From assembly GCA_950106755.1 (NCBI GenBank), contig OX467088.1, positions 14,864,001 to 14,928,000 on the forward strand: a stretch of 64,000 nucleotides of DNA, in the 5' to 3' direction. The translations under genes were made by a program, and so were the position numbers. The stretch comes from Climacium dendroides (Eukaryota > Streptophyta > Bryopsida > Hypnales > Climaciaceae). The notes under the pieces were generated by a model, which had not been told where the DNA came from, did not search any database, and was given only the letters and a program-made list of their open reading frames with translations. Positions within the stretch are counted from its first letter, which is position 1, and each line of letters starts with the position of its first letter. Of the stretch, positions 1-11,560 are shown one piece after another.

Positions 1-3000
1 AGTTACTCTATAATATTTGATTTCTCCACCTCCACTATATTAATGGAGAGACAAAAATCTATCCTTCAACTTCTCTTGAGCCTCAAGTATTTGTGGCCTT
101 CAACTATATCCAATATATGAAGAGGACCTTTGGCTTGCAATTTCAAGCACTTGCATCTTCAGAGACCTTTCCTACCAAGCATCCCATGTTCGGCGATTGG
201 AGGAATTTTGAACTCGCCTGTCATGCGTCTTGCATTGGCGTCTCGCAACTCCTAGCGAATCGCATTGGGGTAGAGGAGGTTGAAGGATGCCAGATGTCTT
301 GGGTTGCTCTTCATGTTTGCCATTTGGAGATGCACATCTTCTCAAACTAGTATACTACAAGGTAATATGGTTATGTATCTAAAAATATTTTTTTCTCAAA
401 TTTGGTATTTGTACAAGAATTAAGACTCATGGAAAAAAATTGTGTAAATTATGAATTTATATCTATAAATGATTTTAGAATGGGATATTTAGATTTGTCA
501 TTTATCAATAAATATTATTTAGTACAATGGTATAAAGTATCCCCTCATATTTTGAATTATTGTCTCTAATTTTTAATATTTGGATTTTAAATTAAAAACG
601 TCCCCACTGCACAAGAAATCATCAAAAAATGACAAAGAAATTGCCAATTCTCTTGAGTAAATTCTTTGCATTGCTAGGTGATTTAGTGTACTCTAGATTC
701 TATATCTGAAATTTTTCATGAATGAGTCTAACATCATGTATTTATGAATGGTCAATATCTTCATTTTTGTATATAAAAAAAAAGTTATACTAAAATCAAA
801 GGATTGATGTTTGTTGACCATGCTTTGCAGGAATATAAAAAAAAGATTTTTTTACACTCCAAACATTGTAATCTTTTAATTCACACTTTCAAATGGATGA
901 AAATTTTCCACTAATTGTCATATTAGTCTACTTCACTTTTGTATGGTTGTAGTCAAAAAAGAAATTATTTCCAATTTGGACAATGCACCTAAAAATGGCA
1001 ATTTTTTGACAATTTTTTTTGGAAAGCACCCATGGTTGTTTAGGAGTTAAGTAAATTCCTCAAAGTCTACAAGGCCACTAAGTGTCTTTGACAATTGTAG
1101 TTAGGAAAAATTCAAAATATAAATTTCACTAGTAGTCCATAAATAACAAAAAGACCTTGCCTACACAATTTTTTCATTGAATCAAACAATGCAATTCAAT
1201 CGAAAAATGATCAAACTTGCAATTTGGAATGGATTTTTGGAGAATGGAGAAGTTACGCTAGGTTGTTACGTTAAACCCTCATATATTATCTTACACACAA
1301 CAAAATGATTTAAAAAATCTTATGCATTAAAATCATGATGATATGATTTGATTTGATTTTAGCACATGTACATGTACAAAATACCACCTAATCAAGCATC
1401 TTCCATCAATCTCATAAACAATGACATTTTCTCTAAAATTGTACAACACATGCACATAGACCCAATATTTAGAATGAAGTGTTATGTGTGACAATTGAAG
1501 GCTCAAATTTGGGCCAATGCAATTTTTGAAATGGAATAAACCTACTTCATTACATTCTTTGGAAAGTCAATCATGTAGATTTGTTAATTGTATTAATAAA
1601 GTAACAAGTATTTTTTGAATATGAACCTTTTAAAATAAATCAATGAACTTTTGATTTTTACAAAGGTGACAAGGTTAGTTCCATCAATATATTTTTAGAT
1701 TTTTTATTAAATGTCATTCCACTCATTGAATTACTAATCATTTCATTTAAAAGTCAAGGTTCAACCAATCTATACAACAATGTAATACCTTCTTTAATTT
1801 CATGAAATGCATTGATCAAAGAAGGCCCATTGAAAGTTGTACACCATACATTTAATTATATGGTGTCAAAAATATCTTTACAAACCATATGGGTCAAATA
1901 CAAGTATGTAATTGCAATAATTGACCCTTCAAGTCTCATGATCTTTCATTCTCAATTTTAGGATTTTGATTTAAAAAGCTTTTCCACTACATGCAATTAA
2001 ACTTAGGATTACTCCCTAATGGGTACTACATATGGTGAAGATAAGAACAATACGACTTTGAGAAGTCAAGTGCTTCCATATCCAAACTACCATTGGTATT
2101 CTTATGGAAATTCCAAAATTTAGGTTCAAGTTTTGTCTTTACTTGAAATTCTTGCAAATCCTTTCATCACATGCTTCTATGTTTTGGTTATTATTTTGTG
2201 TTTTGATAAGCTACTCCATTTTACTTCCAAGTCCACTTCCAATACAAATTATTTCATTTGGGAATATTCAAACTTCCTACTGCCCAATCTTGGATTTCAT
2301 TTGTTTGGAAAGTTAAGTGGTGGTATAGTTCTTTACTTCTATTGTTCCGATTTCCACTTTGTTCTAAGTCCGGGGGGTGCACTTAGTTCTACTACAACAA
2401 ACCACGTGCAAACAAGTAGTTTCTAATAAACCATAATTTTAACTTCAAATTTTGAGCATTATTTACTAATGCCTATAGGATTCTACTCCCAAAATTTCAA
2501 ACTCAAATAAAATATAGAATGATTTCTAGTAGAGATTAAAAATGCCCCCAAATGGTATGTTATTTTAACTCAAATATTTTTAAAGAACACATTTAGATGA
2601 TCATTGCATCAATATTCAATTCAAAATGAGCTTTCAATAGAGGGTTATTTTTAGGAATTTTTTATTCATTTTTTAGACAACTTTTTCTTATATAATATAG
2701 AGGTGTGAAAGTCATTTTTCAGTTCTACAATGTATCTTTTTACTTCAAAAATTTGTAACTAATTATTATTAACAAATAAAAATATCAATAATTCAAAATA
2801 TAAACTTTCAAAGTAGAAAAATCTATTCATTTTTTTCATTTAATTTTATTTAAAATTCAAAAAATATATAGGGGGTCCAAAGTTTTATTTGCACGCTAAC
2901 ATTAAATAAAAGGGGAGTGCACCCCTTCATGTTCTAAGGATATGTGACTTGGATCTTTTATGAATTACATGACGGCACTCCATTTTGTTAATAAGCGGTT

Positions 3001-3765
3001 ATCATTGGAAAGGAAAGGGTTGGCACCACTTACTAAAAAGAAGAGAGTATCAAGGAAGAAGGTGAAGATAACATGGTGGAAGAAAAAAGAATCCATTAAT
3101 ATAGGAAAAATTAGGTGATCACTCTTTATGGCGAGATAGACAAACAAGGTATGTTTTCATTCAAAGCTAGATCCAAAGTAATTCAAAAATTGAATTAGAA
3201 ATTCAAATCTTCTCCAAAGTATTCATTGAGATTTTATGTCATAGTTTATATCTCTTCATATACAATTATTAAAAATTTATACCAATGAGCTTAAATTCAA
3301 ATTCTACATCCTTTCATATACAATTTTAAATCACAATAGTTTAGGGATCTATATTTATGATTTTTACTATTACCTTTGAAATTGAATGTAGAAGTCAACA
3401 ACTAGTTGTAGACTTGTGGCTCTAAACACTCAGTGAATGTAGACCTTGATTTCTTTGAAGGATGGCGAAGCATGTTTGAAGGGTCGAGAGGGTCTCATCA
3501 TCTATAGACTATAGTAGAAATCAATCCTCATACTTCATAAATACCAATGCTCCAAATATTCACTAACATAAATGGGAAGAAATTTCTTGACTCATAATTA
3601 ATAAGCTTATACCAAAAAAGAAAGAAAAGACCTTGCATTGGTAAACTGTGGAGATTTGTACAATTGAATGGAGGAGCCCAATCCAACCCCAACCTTGCTT
3701 TAGATGGGAGTTCCCTCGGCGGTGAAAAATCAGCTTGGAGGCGTAAATCCAAAATCAATGTTTCA
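1..3765. other. AT-rich 5' flank of gene copy A, no gene recognised
   Basis: I see no coding sequence here. Open frames at 93-350 and 2104-2426 are short, and their counterparts in unit B (40386-40620 and 42456-42707) carry stops or scattered replacement changes. The segment is noncoding duplicated DNA. A dispersed-repeat fragment sits at its right end (see 3528-3760). Confidence 0.6.
3528..3760 (-). repeat. Dispersed repeat fragment, family shared with 12541-12700
   Basis: Read on the minus strand, this holds a run containing ATTGGGCTCCTCC, then TGTACAAATCT and an AT-rich tail. The same order appears on the plus strand at 12541-12700 inside the large transposon, with roughly 75-80% identity by eye. 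Unit B has the duplicated copy at about 43660-43880. The match is between otherwise unrelated contexts, so this is a dispersed element and not a gene. Its full ends are not defined. Confidence 0.6.
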
Positions 3766-3839
3766 AAATGTAACTAAACTTCTTTCAAATCTTTTTAGTA
3801 ATGAAGATGTCCTAATATCGAACATCATGACTCACCGTA

Positions 3840-5337
3840 CGTCCTTTTCCTTTGAAAGGACATGAACGGCCTAGATCGCTTCTGTCGACACAAGGACAGA
3901 AACCAAGGGAAATCGGAAGGAAGACGAGCAGGGCTGCATGTGAGCAAGCCTCCGAAAGAATCAGCCGGACCGAGCTTCCAAGATTCTCATCCTTGTGCCG
4001 TATTGCTCCCGTTCTCAGTTTTTCTTCTGTTGTTTCTCCAGATCTCGTCGCCTCGTTGTTGTCGATTGCAATTTCACCTTGCAGTGAGCGCGAAACTGCT
4101 GCAATTGTCATCTCCGGCAGGTGCGTCTCCCTTCGCGAAAACTGCATTTGATTACGTTCGCCTTGTTGAGTTGTTGTCAACGTTGGAGGTTTTATGTCTC
4201 TGGCATGTGTCAGTTGGCGAGCGGGGCGTTTGAATCGTGGAGTATGCCTGCGTGGCGTTTTTGCAACTTTGGAATTTAAGCTCTTAAAGTTTCGTTTATC
4301 TGCTTCCTTACAAGGGGCGAGATTTTCTGTGGTGTTGGAGCTTTGATTTGCTGAATCACGGCAACGGGCTTGGCTGCTTAGTTTTCTTTTGGTTTCTTCT
4401 GATCTATCTGATCTGCCGTTCGTGTTATACAGCTGCTTGCTTTGCAACACTTCTTCCGCTCTTTTAAGATACTTCTCTTTTTTCTTAAGAAATCCTCTCT
4501 TGTCGAAGCTAGGGACTTTGTTTTTGGTGATTTACGGCAGTTTGTGCTTGCTGCTTGGGATTCTGCTTGTAGTTCTACTGTTTTAGGTTTTTTGATTTCT
4601 CTTCTGTAGTTTCGTGGCCGACTCTTGGTCCTGTGTTGGCGATCTTCTTAAATCAGTCCTCGTTGGTATTGAATATTGTTTTGATAGGATCCTTTTGTTT
4701 ACAGTATAGTTGTTTAATTTGTCATTGGACTGCATAAGCTAATTCAATCAGGGCATCTAACTAAGTTATATCGTCTGTATCTGCTGGCACGAAGTTTGTT
4801 TCCAAAATTTTAATGAATTCAGGGAAAAGCCACATACTCGCTTCCTCTCTTAGTGTCCACCAAACAAGTAAAATGATTCGTAGTAGGAACATCCAGTGTA
4901 AAACAATTAGTGTCTCGCACTCATTCCATTAACTTGTGTAGTGTGCAAAGAGGTGATGATACTGTTGTCCCTTGGCGTTCGAGCTATCTTCTGTTTTCGC
5001 TATCGTGGATGTTGTTTCGAATCCTGTTGGCGACCAACTCTTTGTGTCTTTTGGGCGGCCTTTTGTAATTTTCTCTATTCGAAATTGTCGTTGGGATCGT
5101 TTGGTTTGGGTGCTTATGCACTTGTTCGCAAGAGTGCTACTTTAGTTTCCTTGTGCTGATATTGATATGATGCAGAGCTTTCTTTTGTACGTCTATCAGT
5201 GAGTGTCACAGGAGAGGACCGGCATCTTAGAGTGGATCACATCAACCACTTGAATGACCCCAAAGTTTCATTTACTGCTGCATTGGCAAATAAGTTGTTT
5301 TCAATTGGTTGTTTTTGCCTTTAAGGTTGCGATCACG
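3840..5337 (+). promoter_or_regulatory. Promoter and 5' leader region of RNF216-like copy A
   Basis: Composition shifts here from AT-rich to a CpG-containing, pyrimidine-rich region that is almost identical to 43960-45454, although the flank just upstream has diverged. A likely leader lies around 4100-4620, with long CT tracts near 4440-4500. A candidate 3' splice site (TTTGCCTTTAAG) ends near 5325, just before the ATG at 5338, which suggests a leader intron. Overlapping open frames on both strands at 3812-4450 look incidental. The transcription start and leader splicing are inferred only. Confidence 0.45.
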
Positions 5338-6801
5338 ATGATGGGAGGCGGGTTGGGGGAAAGGGAAAGACGCAATGGAAAGGCTCCGATCGAGCTCGGC
5401 GATGAATCCTCTGCGCGTCCAGTCATCACGTTGTCCGATTCAGATTCTGTCGGGACTATCGATGCCGTTCGAAGCCCGAAGTTGAAGTCGGCAGCCATTG
5501 ACCTTGTATCCGAAAGACAAAACCAGCAGGTTCTTGACAAGGAATTGTCGAGACTTCTCTCAATATTCCCAAATGCAAGCCCGCTTGTAGCTGCTGCAGA
5601 TTTGGCATCGCAGCTGAAGAGAACCTCACCGCAGAAGGCTTTGGCGAGGATCATTCACCGCTACATGGAGCATGGCGTGCCGAACGCAGAGCAAGTACCA
5701 CATGAAGGACCAAAGCCTGGTATGATCAATTCGAGAAATACGGAATGAATATGATTCTGTCGTAGCATCGAGGCAAAGACCTGAGGTTGCGAATATTTTG
5801 TGGGATCACTTGCTAAAATTGATCCTTTTTTTCCTTTCCTGTGAAATATCTCGAGTGTTCGTGCTCTCTCGCTCCTCATACGTAGACTCCACCTTGATTG
5901 GAACAGTGATATATTATTGATGATTGTGGAAAATTCTTCTGTCGACAATCGTGCTCATCGTTTCGCCTGATTCCGCTTGGATCGCAGATCCTCCTCAAGC
6001 GATTGAGAAGCCGATGGACCTCTTTGCGAGGCCAAACTTGCATAGGGTTGGAACCAGTAATCACGGGGAGCGGCAGGTGGACTTTGGTTATGAGGTTTTA
6101 CCGCCAGAAGTGAATGCTAACTATAATCTTTGGACTTATTATACGTTGGCGAAAGAGTTCCCCCGATACCCCGATGCCGACCTGAAAAGAGCGTTGCACG
6201 AGAACAACAATTGGTTTGCTCCAAGCTACAAAGCAATTAGATCCGATTACATAGCTGGCTTAGCTGCCCTCGCTGCAGAACGAAGAGGTACGCATGATTT
6301 TTGGTATTTGGGTACAGTCGGTCAGTTTTGCATATGCCAAGTTATCATTATTCTCATTCTTCACTACTTCGTCAAGGCAGTGTCGTGCAAGTGCGTCGTC
6401 CTGTTTTCCCGGTATGCAGGATACTTTTCCTGTCATGAATTCTGTAAATCATCTAGGGCATCTGTTTCCAATCACCTATTTTACTGCTAGTTAACAACAA
6501 TCGTGCCAGTAATCACGTGAGGTGTCTAGATTGTTGCAAGAGGTGCTTCTTCGGTATGTGTTCCATGCTGTAACGACAGAACTCCCACACTGCTCACTTA
6601 TTGAGTGTAACAGGGCATGGCAAAAGACAAGGGAGACAACAAGGGTATCCCAAGCTCAATATGCTACCTCGTGATTCCACACCTAAGCCACTTGAGCCAT
6701 GCTACATCTTTGAGAGAGAGTTGCTGAGTATCCCGAACGCTTCAGCTGAAGGAGCAAAACTGGTTACAAAGGAGTTCAAGATAGATACTCTTTCTCAGTG
6801 C
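5338..6801 (+). pseudogene. RNF216/TRIAD3-like RBR E3-ligase relative, copy A, 5' part (exons 1, 2 and start of 3)
   Basis: Three exon pieces with matching phases are visible: 5338-5719 (donor CCTG|GTATG), 5988-6287 (acceptor ATCGCAG, donor AGAG|GTACG) and 6614-6801 (acceptor GTAACAG). Exon 1 encodes a SUMO-interaction-like PVITLSDSDS (residues 28-37) and a CUE-like helical stretch around LSRLLSIFPNASP. Exon 2 encodes an RNF216-like helical motif (LKRALHENNNWFAPSY). RNF216-type proteins are RING-between-RING ubiquitin ligases; the assignment rests on recognising this motif order. Relative to copy B, exon 2 has an extra Asn and three extra residues near YIAGLAALAAERR, both in frame. A 12.4-kb transposon then splits exon 3, so unless the element is spliced out, no normal product is possible. 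Confidence 0.8.
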
Positions 6802-6821
6802 CACTGGGAACTTCCAGGGGT

Positions 6822-6950
6822 TTAGGGCGGGCTAACTGGGGAAGATTTAGGCCCCCTTTTAGCCCCCCTCAGCATTGATGCAGGAGATGGGGGGGGCCTA
6901 AACTTTAGCCCCACCTTTACCCCCATTTTTGTACGCTTTAGGGGGGGCTA
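6822..6950. repeat. Left subterminal repeat cluster of the 12.4-kb transposon
   Basis: G/C-rich motifs of the form TTTAGCCCC and its complement occur at least five times in about 130 bp, in both orientations. The right subterminal region (19116-19140) has the matching motifs AGGCCCCCTTTTAGCCCC and GGGCTAAAGGG. Arrays like this are the usual binding sites for transposon-encoded DNA-binding proteins in CACTA-type elements; that role is inferred here. Confidence 0.6.
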
Positions 6951-8088
6951 ATTTCTACTCACCAGCAACGGTACGGATGTATTTTGGATGGAATTTGGTC
7001 AATTTTGAATGAATTTTGATCAATTTTGGATGAATTTCATTTTAAAAATTGGATGACATTCATTATGCAATGGGATGAATGTCATTACAAATTTGGATGA
7101 AATTTGGATGAGTTCTGAATGAATTTTTGGATGAACTCTTTGGATGGATTATAGATCCCAAAATGGATGAAAATGAAAAACGACAATGATGAAAAATCAA
7201 CTGCATAAATGCACAAATTTACTTAAAAAATGATAGCTCATACACTAAGATACTAGACTATGAATTCTGTCGGGTACTTCCTAACTTAAAATGCTGCAGA
7301 GATGTTGATCTCTGTTTCTGAATATTTAGGCTACTCTGTTGTTGTGCTCTAGCTCTATCGCCAATGAATTACTGTTCCAATAGTCCAAACATAGATTCTG
7401 GTGTTTGAATCTACGATTTTAGAAGAATTCTTTTTCCTTGAGTAGCCTCCATTCCATTCCTGGGAAGCCACGTCAACAAATACACGGGATGAATAAGCAA
7501 AGTCAAGAGGTAGTTATTACGATGTCACAGTAATTTGGGAGGCAACACTATGGTCTTGTACCCCAGTTCTGGCTGTGAATTACTGGAATTCATTCCAGTA
7601 CCAACAAACTTCATTCAAACTGATTCTATACCCTTCAATTTCAGCAAGCCAGGCAGACCCACTACTTGTTCAAAAAACTTCATGCGCACTTCATGTTAAT
7701 ATATAAAAATGGAAGAAATCTTGAACTCTGTACTCATGGTGGCTCCAAAGAAATTGCTTCAGGTTGTTGAGTAGTAACGTACCGTACAGTAACCTTGGTA
7801 ACAATTTCTGTTCCAGGTAGTCTTCCTCAATTCTAGTGGTTGCAGTTTGAAAAAAATTACACATGGAAGTTAAAATGCCCTGCTGATGCTGCGACTAGCA
7901 TGCTCCATCATGCTGCTGAATGACCACCTGCTTGTGACTTTCAGAATGTTGTTGTTAATCTTGTCTCTGCGACATGCATTCAACATGCCATGTAAGCAGG
8001 AAGTACATTTGAAGAGACCAACAAAGAATTAAAAAGCAACAAGAGGATATAAAATCAGTTTGAATGAGTATGTGCATATGACAGTACC
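6951..8088. other. Transposon interior, no gene recognised
   Basis: The first part (6970-7160) is a short-period degenerate repeat built on GGATGAATTTTGGATGAA. The remainder has moderate GC and no convincing exon that I could delimit, although the minus-strand exon-like series begins at its right edge. It may hold introns or 3' parts of that decayed gene. Confidence 0.35.
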
Positions 8089-9660
8089 TAGGCTTTCTGA
8101 ACCTCGTGCAAAGGCTTGACAGCCTCAGAAACTATGGCTTCCTCTTGAGTCTTCTATGCAGAGGATGGCGCAGATGATACATGAGTTTCAGCTTTTAAAG
8201 ACAACTGAAAGTAAAATCCCACCATGTTCTTGGCCTTCACGAACTAGTAAACTCTGTTGTGGTTGACCTGACAGCATGGTATGCTTACGTACAGATGAAG
8301 CAGGGTTCCGGTGTGGAGCTTCAATTGATCGATGTTGTTGTTGTAGCTGAGGGTTCTGAAGATTTTTAATGTGCACAGCCAAAAACAGCACATTAGAGAC
8401 AATACTGAAGAAATGTCTTAAGAATGTATGAAAACTTTAGTGAATTTGAAGCAAACATGATGATCAAATAAAACTTAATAAAAAAATTCGGATCATTCTT
8501 GAGAGGTGAACCCAAAGATTATTGATTATTATACTAGCAACAGATTGGACTAATTCGTACATCCCAGTTGGGTGTCATAGATACAGAAAAGTGTTTTCCA
8601 GAATTTTTTTTCCTGCGGGACATAAAACATCATGAGCATGAATAGTAAGTTATGATATTAACCGGTTGCTGTACAGAAAGATGATGTTCAGGCATAGACA
8701 ATAGAGGAAGATGCATACGCAGTTGAAGAAAGGAAGTTTGAATAATGGGAGAAGTCTGAGGAACAGAAGCCAAAGGCATTGCTGGAGATTAAACTGTTCA
8801 ATTACTGGCATTCTCTTGGGTTTGGATAAATGTGGATTGTTTATGTGTCCTTCCTCAGAAACTCTGCACATCTACAGACAAGGAGGACAGACATGCTCAG
8901 TATTCTGTAGCGCAGTCACTCCACATTTTTTTATACTTATCCATAGTAGCTGACTAAAAAAATGATTTTCAAATCTCATTCTGAGATGGTCAAATGTTCA
9001 GTAAGTACAACCAGAATCCTAAACTCCAATTTGAAGATGAAAGCACAGTTGAAGTAACCTAAGACACAAATTAAGTATTGCAAAACTTGTGACTCCTATC
9101 CCAATGCATTGTTAGTACAACAGGGTATATCAAAAAAATCAGCCGGCATTATTTCATATACCCGAGAAGTATCCCAGGTATCAGAGGAGCGTAGAAATCC
9201 AGGAGGTAGGTCAGTACAGAATTAAAGCACCCTAGACATATGCATTCTTCAGTTAAGTACTTCTCTAAGAATGGTGTATATGGTAATGAATAAGAAACCT
9301 GAAAAACACCACAGCAGTTGGTTTGCCATGCTTGCCATGGACAATAAAAAAACATACTATAAAGATGGAAGCTCGATCATTAGTTTCCTCATGTAGAACG
9401 TCATCCCTTCTTCTTACCTATTGAAGTACAATCAACAGTGAATCATTTCTGGCTAATATGCAACTTCAAAAAACTTCAGAGATACAATGAACGAAAACAT
9501 CCACATCTGCACCTCAGATTGTTAAATTTCTGGATCAGGAAAATGAGGTCACACCTTTAGTTGCTTGCATTTGGTTTGTCTTCAGTTGTTGCTGTCGTTC
9601 TTCAACGCTCTATTCCAGACAATGTACTCTTTGACCTCGATTATGAATCTCATTCTGCAA
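8089..9660 (-). pseudogene. Decayed multi-exon, Gln/Pro-rich gene fragment carried in the transposon
   Basis: Several minus-strand segments look like former exons. Near 9655-9555 one starts after TTGCAG, reads VEERQQQLKTNQMQATK and ends before GTGTGA, with an internal TAG. Around 8830-8665 a Pro/Gln-rich stretch includes MPLASVPQTSPIIQTSF. Around 8385-8215 a segment reads NLQNPQLQQQHRSIEAPHR. At 8186-8089 a segment reads TQEEAIVSEAVKPLHEVQKA, preceded by an in-frame TAG and followed by GTACTG. The frame changes between segments. I do not recognise the parent; low-complexity Gln-rich composition would suit a regulatory or RNA-processing protein, but that is a guess. It is most likely a host gene fragment captured by the transposon. 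Confidence 0.4.
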
Positions 9661-10057
9661 CATGCAAGATAACCTTGTTATACAATGTCAAGCAATAAAA
9701 CTTGTAATGAATCAAGGAAGGCATGCTACCTTCAAAACTCTTCAAGAAAGTGTACCCATGTTCACTTTCACTCCTTTTCATTGTCAAGTACTTTTCAAGA
9801 CAAGACCTATGATTTGAGACCCCAAAGTCCCTCTACAATAGGAATACAAACTACACTCATACCAAATGTTTGATTGTAAAAAAATTTAAAATACCATCAC
9901 CTCATTCACAGAGATCACTCTTGCCAAGACTACTAGGTTCAACCACAATGCAAGCCAGAGATAGTGAGGCAAGGGTTTGAAGCCAGAAGAATGAACACAT
10001 CATTGGGATTACCTTCTTCATCTTAATATGCAATCTTGCATCAAATTCCCTATGACT

Positions 10058-11002
10058 TCAAATTGAAGGACTTTGGGAAGCTCCTATATGCGCCATCATA
10101 GACTGTTTGCGATAGTACGTTGCAACCTCTCTAACTTGTCTTTCTTTGTCCCATTTGCGATATCCTACTCCAAAAGGTTTGGGTTTGACTCTTGTGTTCA
10201 CATCTTCCATCACCTTCCTCAAATGCTTCTTCATTACATCAACAGTAGGTAATGAGAGCACCAATAACAAAAAAGTTTCATCATCTTCAACACTTTGAGA
10301 AGGCTCTATTTGAAGTACTTGTGTTACTACTTCATCGGTAGCTCTTGATGTCTCTTCAACCATTGAGGACAAAACCCTCTGTCCTACTACAAGATTACTA
10401 TTCGCTTCATCTAATTCCTCTCTCTCATTTACTTCATTACCTTTCAATTTTTCTACTTCTCTTTGTTTTCTTCTCAAGTACCTCAAATGTTTCTTCAAAT
10501 ACTTGTAAATTTCTCTTTCATCCCATTTGTAATTCTTCCTACCTAATTTTATTTCTTGCAATGTTGCACAATTTTCTTTTATTACTTCTTTCAAAGATTC
10601 CTGCAATTCTTGTTTTTCTAAATTGAATACTCCTTGAGGCAATCTCCCAACTTCTTGTGCATTTTTTAACCATTTCTTAACTTGTTCATAATTATCTAAC
10701 ATTATTCTATGTTGAATGCCCATATCTGCAGCTAGTAAAGCTCTCTTTCCATACTTTTTATTCTCATTTCGACAAACAGGAGGAGCAAAAACTTGAATGT
10801 AGGATAGTTTATTTACATTTCTCTCATGTAGTGCAATTCGTGCAGGAGGTCCCCTCATACTACCTTCCTCTTCCACCATCAAATGTTCTTCTTCTCCCAC
10901 ATCTTCCTGTTCTACTCTCCTCTCCCCACACACAATACAAAACTTTGAAATTTCTCTGGCAAATCTAGTACCACAAACATCGCAGCACTGTGCAAGCCCC
11001 AT
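10058..11002 (-). CDS. Transposon-internal ORF with Cys-rich N-terminus and charged coiled-coil-like middle
   Basis: This is an intact minus-strand frame of 314 codons from the ATG that gives MGLAQCCDVCGTRF; the frame is open a further 34 codons upstream, to 11104. Residues 6-29 hold a CDVC...CIVC pair, a likely zinc ribbon. An acidic stretch (EEEHLMVEEEGS) follows, then a Lys/Glu-rich region likely to form helices (KYLKKHLRYLRRKQREVEKL), and a basic C-terminus with KPKPFGVGYRKWDKERQ. No catalytic motif is evident and I do not recognise the family. It lies within the 12.4-kb element, so it may be an element accessory or DNA-binding protein or a captured gene. It is the longest uninterrupted frame inside the element. 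Expression is unknown, and a leader could lie in the GC-rich DNA at 11197-11560. Confidence 0.55.
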   Translation of the reverse strand: MGLAQCCDVCGTRFAREISKFCIVCGERRVEQEDVGEEEHLMVEEEGSMRGPPARIALHERNVNKLSYIQVFAPPVCRNENKKYGKRALLAADMGIQHRIMLDNYEQVKKWLKNAQEVGRLPQGVFNLEKQELQESLKEVIKENCATLQEIKLGRKNYKWDEREIYKYLKKHLRYLRRKQREVEKLKGNEVNEREELDEANSNLVVGQRVLSSMVEETSRATDEVVTQVLQIEPSQSVEDDETFLLLVLSLPTVDVMKKHLRKVMEDVNTRVKPKPFGVGYRKWDKERQVREVATYYRKQSMMAHIGASQSPSI

Positions 11003-11196
11003 TATCAATAGTGTAGCGTACAAATTTCTTACCAAGTAATTCACCTGACTAACGCCAATAAAGAAAAACAATATACCTACCCAATTCACTCCAATGTGTA
11101 ACACCTTAGCTCAAAGCACTGAAAGACTCACCTCCACAACAACAAAGATGCATTAGAAAAACATGCACACACAAACAAAGATGAGAATTACTAGGA

Positions 11197-11560
11197 CTAC
11201 ATACTAAAGAAAGGAAACAATAATGCACGAAATTGAAGCACAATACTACATTGATCGAAACGAAACATACAATTGAAGTGAAGCCAAAAATGGAAACACA
11301 AGCTTGAGAACGGCAACAACCTGAGGTGGTGAGAGGCGGCGCGTGGTGAGAGACGGCAAAGACATTGCAGAGGCGTCAAACCCTCCTGCTGCTTGACGCT
11401 GTCTGCCACCCCTCCTGCTGCCTGGCCCCCTCCTTCTGCCAACTGCTACTTGGCATCCGAGCTGTGGTGAGGGATGGTTCTCACCCCAGCAGATAAGGGC
11501 GGACCCCCATCGCCGGTTCCAACCCCCATCAGATAAGGGCGAACCCCCACCGCCTTTAAT
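11197..11560. promoter_or_regulatory. GC-rich block upstream of the minus-strand ORF, with paired direct repeats
   Basis: This is one of the few GC-rich islands in the transposon. It contains two copies of a 25-bp direct repeat beginning CAGATAAGGGCG, at 11490-11514 and 11530-11554, with few mismatches. Its position 5' of the minus-strand frame at 10058-11002 suits a promoter or leader. No clear TATA box can be assigned. Confidence 0.3.

Larger units (their letters stand above)
1..6801 (+). repeat. Segmental duplication unit A, left part
   Basis: This segment aligns collinearly with 40313-46906. Position 1 corresponds to about 40313, so the left edge of the duplication is at or beyond the window start. 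Divergence is mosaic: 1-3800 differs from its partner by frequent substitutions and small indels (by eye near one in ten bases), while 3840-6801 is almost identical including the introns. The unit is interrupted at 6801 by a 12.4-kb transposon and resumes at 19157. Confidence 0.93.

Noticed and set aside
93..350. 85-codon open frame at the window start
   Set aside because: Its counterpart in unit B (40386-40620) has stops and frame changes, and no domain is visible.
2104..2426. Phe/Leu/Ser-rich open frames repeated in unit B at 42456-42707
   Set aside because: Composition is typical of AT-rich noncoding DNA and differences fall evenly over codon positions; no start context or exon borders.
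3812..4450. 212-codon minus-strand frame, with matching frame at 44105-44569
   Set aside because: It overlaps the leader of the RNF216-like gene on the other strand; the unit B version is interrupted at the 10-bp deletion, and similarity is explained by duplication.
5301..5654. 117-codon minus-strand frame, also at 45418-45771
   Set aside because: It is the mirror of exon 1 of the RNF216-like gene; preserved only because that exon is nearly identical in both copies.
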